In this document: piece after piece, positions 59,700-64,000 of the stretch
How positions within the stretch are numbered: the stretch's first letter is position 1
Layout of the letters: every line of letters begins with the position of its first letter
From: Cellulomonas wangsupingiae
GTDB taxonomy: Bacteria; Actinomycetota; Actinomycetes; Actinomycetales; Cellulomonadaceae
Length of the DNA: 64,000 nt
Direction of reading: 5' to 3'
Assembly: GCF_024508275.1 (NCBI RefSeq)
Contig: NZ_CP101989.1
Coordinates: 3,534,001 to 3,598,000 of the forward strand
Notes under the pieces: model-generated
Seen by the model: only the letters and a program-made list of their open reading frames with translations
Told to the model about the DNA's origin: nothing
The model's database searches: none
Position numbers and translations under genes: made by a program

Positions 59700-60646
59700 C
59701 GGGACTCCTTCTTGAACGTGCCGGTGAGGGTGAGGTAGGTGAGGTTGATCGCCATGATCACGACGAGCAGGACCACCCCCACGGCGGACGCGTAGCCGAG
59801 GTCGTTCTCCTCGATGCCGCGGCGGTACAGGTAGCCGACGACCGTCAGGCCCTGGTTGTTCGGGGAGCTGTTGCCGGCGTAGAGCATGAAGCTCTCGAGG
59901 AACATCGCCAGGCCGCCGTAGATGCTGATGGTCGTGACGTAGACCATCGTCGGCTTGATGTTCGGCAGGGTGATGGAGAAGAACTGCCGGAGCTTGCCGG
60001 CGCCGTCGATCGACGCCGCCTCGTAGAGCTCGTCGGGGATCGACTGCAGGCCGGACAGGAAGTACAGGATGTTGACGCCGGTGTACCGCCAGGTGGCCAG
60101 TGCCAGCAGCGCGACGAGGCCGCCGAGGTCGGTGCGCAGCCACCGCACGGGGTCCGCGCCGAACCACGCGATGACCTGGTTGACCAGGCCCGTGCTCGTC
60201 TCGGCGAACATGAGCCGGAAGATGATGCCGGCGACGACGACGGACGTCAGCGCGGGGATGAACATCGACGCCTTGAAGAGGTTCTTCAGGCGGTCCGACC
60301 CGAGCCGGGCGTTGATCACGACCGCGAGCAGCAGCGGGACGGGGATGAGGATGACGAGCGTCAGCACCATGTAGCGGGCGCTGTTGTACATGGCCTGCCA
60401 GAAGATCCGGTCGTGCCACAGCCGCTCGAAGTTGTCGGTGCCGACGAACGCGGCCTCGCCGAACATCACGCTCTGCGTGCTCATGACGAACGTCCGCACG
60501 AGCGGCACCGCCCAGAACGCCAGCAGCGTGATGACGAACGGGGCGATGAAGAAGTACGGGGCCAGGCGCTGCGAGTACAGCAGCCCCTTGAGCCGGTGCC
60601 CGAGCGGCGTGCCCGGTGACGCCGGTCGTTCCTGCAGCTGTGCCAC
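59696..60646 (-). CDS. ABC sugar permease, MalF type
   Basis: A 316-residue permease with six helices, beginning after a short cytoplasmic N-terminus at LAPYFFIAPFVITLLAFWAV. The EAA loop is SIPDELYEAASIDGAGKLRQ. Start is GTG 60646, preceded by an AGGAGGAGCA ribosome binding site; the frame runs on to 60739 but that part contains the leader. It is the first gene of the permease-permease-binding protein-arabinofuranosidase operon, under the promoter at 60807-60836 and the LacI operator. Confidence 0.92.
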   Translation of the reverse strand: MAQLQERPASPGTPLGHRLKGLLYSQRLAPYFFIAPFVITLLAFWAVPLVRTFVMSTQSVMFGEAAFVGTDNFERLWHDRIFWQAMYNSARYMVLTLVILIPVPLLLAVVINARLGSDRLKNLFKASMFIPALTSVVVAGIIFRLMFAETSTGLVNQVIAWFGADPVRWLRTDLGGLVALLALATWRYTGVNILYFLSGLQSIPDELYEAASIDGAGKLRQFFSITLPNIKPTMVYVTTISIYGGLAMFLESFMLYAGNSSPNNQGLTVVGYLYRRGIEENDLGYASAVGVVLLVVIMAINLTYLTLTGTFKKESR

Positions 60647-60782
60647 TTCTGCTCCTCCTGCCTTCCAGGGGAGGCCTCGCCGCTCGACACCTCTGTCGAG
60701 CAGGGCACCCTGGATCGGACGTTTCGCCACACGTGGCACGATGCTCGTCCCCTATGACGATATACACCTCTGACCTGGCGCT

Positions 60783-60796
60783 TTACGACGTCGTAA
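60783..60796. promoter_or_regulatory. LacI-type operator, perfect 14-bp palindrome
   Basis: TTACGACGTCGTAA is fully symmetric with a central CG, as in LacI/GalR operators. It lies just downstream of the minus-strand promoter of the sugar operon and 139 bp before the divergent lacI-type gene, so the repressor can block the operon and possibly itself. Confidence 0.75.
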
Positions 60797-60806
60797 CCGC
60801 CACGTC

Positions 60807-60836
60807 ACTATTGCGCGCGCGGCGTACGTCTGTCAA
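60807..60836 (-). promoter_or_regulatory. Promoter of the arabinoside ABC operon (-35/-10)
   Basis: On the minus strand -35 TTGACA (60836-60831) and -10 AATAGT (60812-60807) are separated by 18 nt (17 nt to CAATAG). The start would be near 60800, directly at the operator, with a leader of ~150 nt to GTG 60646. Confidence 0.6.
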
Positions 60837-60934
60837 CCTCTCGGCATGGGAACGACGGGACGGCCTGGGCCGGGCGCAGGGGCGGACGCACGCGCGGCGG
60901 GTGCACAGGCACCCGAGAACGCGCGGCAACCGTC

Positions 60935-61972
60935 GTGAAGGTGACGATGCAGGACGTCGCCCGGCGCGCCGGCGTCTCCAACAAGACGGTCTCGAACGTC
61001 GTCAACGACCACCCCCACGTGCGCCCCGAGACGCGGGCGCGCGTGCAGCGGGTCATCGCCGAGCTGGGCTACCGGCCGAACCTGTCGGCCCGGGGCCTGC
61101 GCTCCGGCAGGACCGGCGTCATCGGGCTCGCCGTGCCGCAGCTGCGGCAGCCGTACTTCGCCGAGCTCGCGGACGCCGTGATCGCCGCCGCGGAGCGGCG
61201 CAGCCTGGGCGTGATCATCGGCCAGGCCGGCGCGGACCGTGACCACGAGACCGCCGTGCTCACGAACGGCCTGCGGCAGACCGACGGCATGCTCTTCAGT
61301 CCCGAGCACCTCGGCACCGAGGACCGCCACCTCCTCGACGACGTCACCTACCCGCTCGTCCTGCTCGGCGAGCGCATCTTCGGCGGGCCCGACGACCACG
61401 TGACCATGCACAACGTCGAGGGCGCCCGCGCAGCCGTCGAGCACCTCATCGGCCTCGGCCGGCGGCGCATCGCCGTCCTCGGCGCCCACCCCGACCGGCG
61501 CAGCGGGCAGATGCGCCCGTCGGACCTGCGCGTGCGGGGCTACCGCGAGGCGCTCGCCGTGGCCGGCCTGCCGGAGGACCCGCGGCTCGAGCGCGCCGTC
61601 GCGCCCTGGCTCCCGCAGAACGGCGTGGACGCGACCCGTGAGCTGCTCGCGTCCGGCGTCGAGTTTGACGCCCTCTTCGCGCTCAACGACAGCCTCGCCA
61701 TCGGTGCCCTGCGGGCGCTCGCCCGGGCCGGGCGCCGGGTGCCCCACGACGTGGCCGTCATCGGGTTCGACAACATCGGCGACGGCCGCTTCTCGACCCC
61801 CTCGCTGTCCAGCGTGGACCCGGGCCGGGAGGAGATCGCCGAGACGGCCGTCGCGATGCTCGTCGAGCGCATCGAGGCCGGGCCCCGGGACGTCCGCCCG
61901 CCCCGGCTCCACAAGGCCGCGTTCCACATCGTGGCCCGCGAGTCCACGGGCGGGCACGACGACCAGGCCTGA
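60935..61972 (+). CDS. LacI-family transcription repressor
   Basis: A 345-residue LacI regulator. The N-terminal HTH is VTMQDVARRAGVSNKTVSNV then VNDHPHVRPETRARVQRVIA, with the hinge YRPNLSARGLRSGRTGVIGL. The sugar-binding core has FDALFALNDSLAIGALRALA and DVAVIGFDNIGDGRFSTPSL. Start is GTG 60935. It is divergent from the arabinoside operon and probably represses it at 60783-60796 until an arabino-sugar binds. It ends at a strong hairpin convergent with the cellulase gene. Confidence 0.93.
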   Translation: MKVTMQDVARRAGVSNKTVSNVVNDHPHVRPETRARVQRVIAELGYRPNLSARGLRSGRTGVIGLAVPQLRQPYFAELADAVIAAAERRSLGVIIGQAGADRDHETAVLTNGLRQTDGMLFSPEHLGTEDRHLLDDVTYPLVLLGERIFGGPDDHVTMHNVEGARAAVEHLIGLGRRRIAVLGAHPDRRSGQMRPSDLRVRGYREALAVAGLPEDPRLERAVAPWLPQNGVDATRELLASGVEFDALFALNDSLAIGALRALARAGRRVPHDVAVIGFDNIGDGRFSTPSLSSVDPGREEIAETAVAMLVERIEAGPRDVRPPRLHKAAFHIVARESTGGHDDQA

Positions 61973-62060
61973 GGCCGGCGCCCGCACGGAGGCCCGCGCC
62001 GCAGCGAGCCGGGGCCGAGAGCGTCCTTGACGAGATCCCCCGGTCTGGAGCAACGACGAG

Positions 62061-62094
62061 GGGCCGGCCCCGGGCGCGTGCCCGGGACCGGCCC
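62061..62094. terminator. 15-bp GC-rich hairpin between lacI-type gene and cellulase
   Basis: Arms 62061-62075 and 62080-62094 pair over 15 bp with one mismatch around loop GCGT. It lies between convergent stops and should terminate both. Confidence 0.75.
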
Positions 62095-62137
62095 GTCACC
62101 CGTCGCGCATGGGGTCGCGACGGGAGCCGTCAGCCGA

Positions 62138-64000
62138 TCAGCCGGCGGTGCAGGCGGCGCCGTTCAGGGTGAACGCCGTCGGTGCGTTGTTGGTACCGGA
62201 GTGCGACCCGTTGAAGCCGATGTCGACGGACGCGCCCGGTGCGAGCGAGCCGTTCCACGCGGCGTTGGTCGCGGTGACCGCCGTGCCGGACTGCGACCAG
62301 GTCGCGCTCCAGCCCTGCTGGACCTGCTGGCCGTTGGCGAACGTGAACCGCAGGTTCCAGCCGCTGAGCGCGCTGGTCCCGTTGTTGGTCACGCGGACCG
62401 AGGCCGTGAAGCCGTTGTTCCAGCTGTTGGCGGTGTACTTCACCCCGCAGGCACCCGTGGGGTTCGGCGTGGGCGAGACCGACGGGGTCGGCGAGACCGA
62501 CGGGGTCGGGGACACCGACGGGGTCGGGGACACCGACGGGGTCGGCGAGACCGACGGGGTCGGGGTCGGGCCGGCCTCGAAGAGGCGCGCGTAGTCCGAC
62601 AGCGCACCGGCGATGGCCGTCTGCGCCCAGAAGCGGTGGTACGTGAACTGCGGGTCGGCCCCGCCGTTCAGCGCCGCCTGGACCTTCGCCCACTGCGGGT
62701 CGTCCTTGTAGAACGAGCGGATGTCGAGGAACGACACCCCGGGCTCGACCACGTCGCCGTTGGGCATGGTGCCCGACCAGCCGGCGGGGATGTACACGCC
62801 GTTGCCGCCGGCGGTGTACTCGTCGTCGAACCGCTTGTAGTCGCCACGGGTCTCGACCGACGCGACACCCAGCGCGTCCTGGTTGCTCTCCCAGATCGCG
62901 TCGAGCAGGTCCTTGGCCGTGTCACGGGCCTCGGTGTTGCCGGACTTGGCCGCGTAGAACAGCAGCGCACGGGCGGTGTCGCCGGCGACGCCGACGTCCT
63001 GGCCGGAGCTCTTGAGCGTGACGGTCAGACCGGAGTTGGAGCCCGGGTTGGTCGGGTTCCAGGTGTCGGGCTTGCCCGACCACGTCAGCTCGGACGGGAC
63101 GGACCAGTCGGCGCCGTCGGTCTCGATGTGGTCGACGACCCACGCGGCCCACTTGTCGAGGACGGTCTTCGCCTTGGCGTTGCCCGTCTCGTAGTAGAGC
63201 TCGGCGAGCCGCTGGACGCCCCACGCCTGCATGCCGAACCACTGGTTCGACGGCGGGTCGTTGTAGACGGGCGCCTCGGTGTAGGCCATGCCGTAGAACG
63301 TCGGGGTGCCGGCCGGCGGCTGCGCGTACGCACCGTCCCAGCTGTTGGTGGCGCCACCGGCGATCGGGCCGTTGGACGACTGCAGCCACTGGTACAGCTC
63401 GACCTGACGCTCGGCGGCCTTGGTCCAGTCCGCCTTGGCCGTCGCCGACTTCGGCGTCAGCTTCGGGTCGTTGGACAGGGCCCACGCCGCGAACGGGTTC
63501 TGGTACCCGAAGTGCGCGTGCGACGAGCCGATGCGCCACGCCCAGCCGGCGTTGGAGTCGGTGGCGCCGCCCCAGGCCATGTACCAGGACAGCAGGTAGT
63601 GCGCGCTCTCCTTGCCGGAACCGGCGGCGCAGCTCGGCGACGTGCAGCCGATCGTCTTGAAGTACTTGTCGAACAGCGTGTAGCGCAGGTAGTCGCCCAG
63701 CTTGGCGGCCTTGGTGACGACCGACGCGACGTCCGCGGCCTTGCCCTGCTCGGTCGCCCACTTGTTGGCCCAGTAGACGGCCTCGACGGCGCGCGCGTCG
63801 GCGTCGGACGCCGACGTGTACTTCCACTGCTTGGCGTACGACGCGTCACCGGTGAACAGGTCCAGGTAGCCGTTCGGACCGCCGTAGGTGAAGTCGTCGC
63901 AGGTGGGGTGCGGGACGGTCTCCCACACGGACTCCTGCGGGCCGCGCTGGAAGGTGTTGACGAGCGACATGCCCTCGTGGTCCGGGCCGAGCTGGCAGCC
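62138..64000 (-). CDS. GH48 cellulase with C-terminal CBM2, partial (5' end beyond the window)
   Basis: The frame enters from the right edge (GCQLGPDHEGMSLVNTFQRG) and runs to 62138, giving the last ~620 residues. The GH48 catalytic part has ESVWETVPHPTCDDFTYGG, SWYMAWGGATDSNAGWAWRI, and HAHFGYQNPFAAWALSND; a linker of repeated SPTPSV units follows, then a CBM2 (CGVKYTANSWNNGFTASVRV, with Trp at WNNG, GWNLRFTF and QQGWSATWSQ for cellulose binding) closed by a Cys pair. GH48 enzymes are processive reducing-end cellobiohydrolases and a hallmark of cellulolytic Actinobacteria such as Cellulomonas fimi CbhB. The catalytic Glu in the N-terminal part lies outside the window. Confidence 0.93.
   Translation of the reverse strand, partial: GCQLGPDHEGMSLVNTFQRGPQESVWETVPHPTCDDFTYGGPNGYLDLFTGDASYAKQWKYTSASDADARAVEAVYWANKWATEQGKAADVASVVTKAAKLGDYLRYTLFDKYFKTIGCTSPSCAAGSGKESAHYLLSWYMAWGGATDSNAGWAWRIGSSHAHFGYQNPFAAWALSNDPKLTPKSATAKADWTKAAERQVELYQWLQSSNGPIAGGATNSWDGAYAQPPAGTPTFYGMAYTEAPVYNDPPSNQWFGMQAWGVQRLAELYYETGNAKAKTVLDKWAAWVVDHIETDGADWSVPSELTWSGKPDTWNPTNPGSNSGLTVTLKSSGQDVGVAGDTARALLFYAAKSGNTEARDTAKDLLDAIWESNQDALGVASVETRGDYKRFDDEYTAGGNGVYIPAGWSGTMPNGDVVEPGVSFLDIRSFYKDDPQWAKVQAALNGGADPQFTYHRFWAQTAIAGALSDYARLFEAGPTPTPSVSPTPSVSPTPSVSPTPSVSPTPSVSPTPNPTGACGVKYTANSWNNGFTASVRVTNNGTSALSGWNLRFTFANGQQVQQGWSATWSQSGTAVTATNAAWNGSLAPGASVDIGFNGSHSGTNNAPTAFTLNGAACTAG
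62472..62561 (-). repeat. Five tandem 18-bp units encoding the Pro/Thr/Ser linker of the cellulase
   Basis: Five 18-bp units of GGCGAGACCGACGGGGTC type (two with GGGGACACC) in exact register, coding six-residue SPTPSV repeats. The near identity at DNA level suggests recent expansion or slippage. Confidence 0.85.

Noticed and set aside
58785..60767. Single 660-residue fused permease
   Set aside because: The upstream half is an out-of-frame shadow of the MalF-type gene; the MalG-type protein starts at ATG 59699 with the standard 4-bp overlap.

Overview
This is high-GC actinobacterial chromosome, most likely Cellulomonas or a close relative. Evidence: GC-saturated third codon positions, frequent GTG starts, GTGA/ATGA gene overlaps, WhiB/GlnR/PknG/Crp regulators, a gene order matching the nth-crp-whiB4-ponA2 region of Mycobacterium, and a GH48 cellulase with a CBM2 domain at the right edge. 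The genus is inferred from gene content only.

Left edge (1-4274, minus strand): the head of an extracellular contractile injection system (eCIS) cluster with sheath, two tube proteins, a tail assembly protein, a DUF6760-type small protein and a Pro/Arg-rich protein that leaves the window. A large LuxR regulator (4576-7209) is divergent from it.

7358-19782 (plus strand) is a ten-gene signalling locus, the best candidate for an under-described system. It joins a TelA-type protein, an unknown protein, a CbxX/CfqX AAA+ ATPase, a GlnX-GlnH-PknG sensing arm, an unknown helical protein between GlnH and PknG, a PP2C phosphatase, a VWA protein and an FHA protein. Kinase, phosphatase and FHA protein all carry N-terminal zinc-ribbon cysteines. 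Amino-acid sensing is predicted to feed PknG, with PP2C opposing it and FHA reading out phosphothreonine.

A short permissive palindromic repeat (core ATCCAGTC) occurs at four loci in the first 27 kb (1-300, 9545-9651, 19802-19903, 26181-26499) and was not seen in the remaining 37 kb. At two loci it lies in frame inside genes and gives related peptides.

20-34 kb: F420-type oxidoreductase; a cupin regulator divergent from an NCS1 permease and hydantoin-racemase-like gene; thioesterase; sirtuin; small hydrolase; a MoxR-DUF58-VWA-VWA-TPR operon; HAD phosphatase. 33-42 kb (minus): LmbE deacetylase, macrodomain protein, a 635-bp gene-free stretch with paired hairpins and DnaA-box-like sites, dtd, asparaginase, DUF2516, a VapBC-type pair, FUSC protein, YgfZ, nitrobindin-like protein, two small/unknown membrane proteins. 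42-52 kb: glnR, nhaA, hydrolase, nth, crp, RidA, DUF4177, whiB4, ponA2, phosphoesterase, tRNA-Pro(CGG).

52-64 kb: a histidine kinase-response regulator-DUF4097 operon with a 24-bp palindrome upstream; an arabinoside-type operon (two ABC permeases, binding protein, GH51 arabinofuranosidase) divergent from a LacI repressor with a perfect 14-bp operator palindrome; and the 3' part of the GH48-CBM2 cellulase. Many genes have a TAnnnT -10 box 6-8 nt before the start codon, indicating leaderless transcription.
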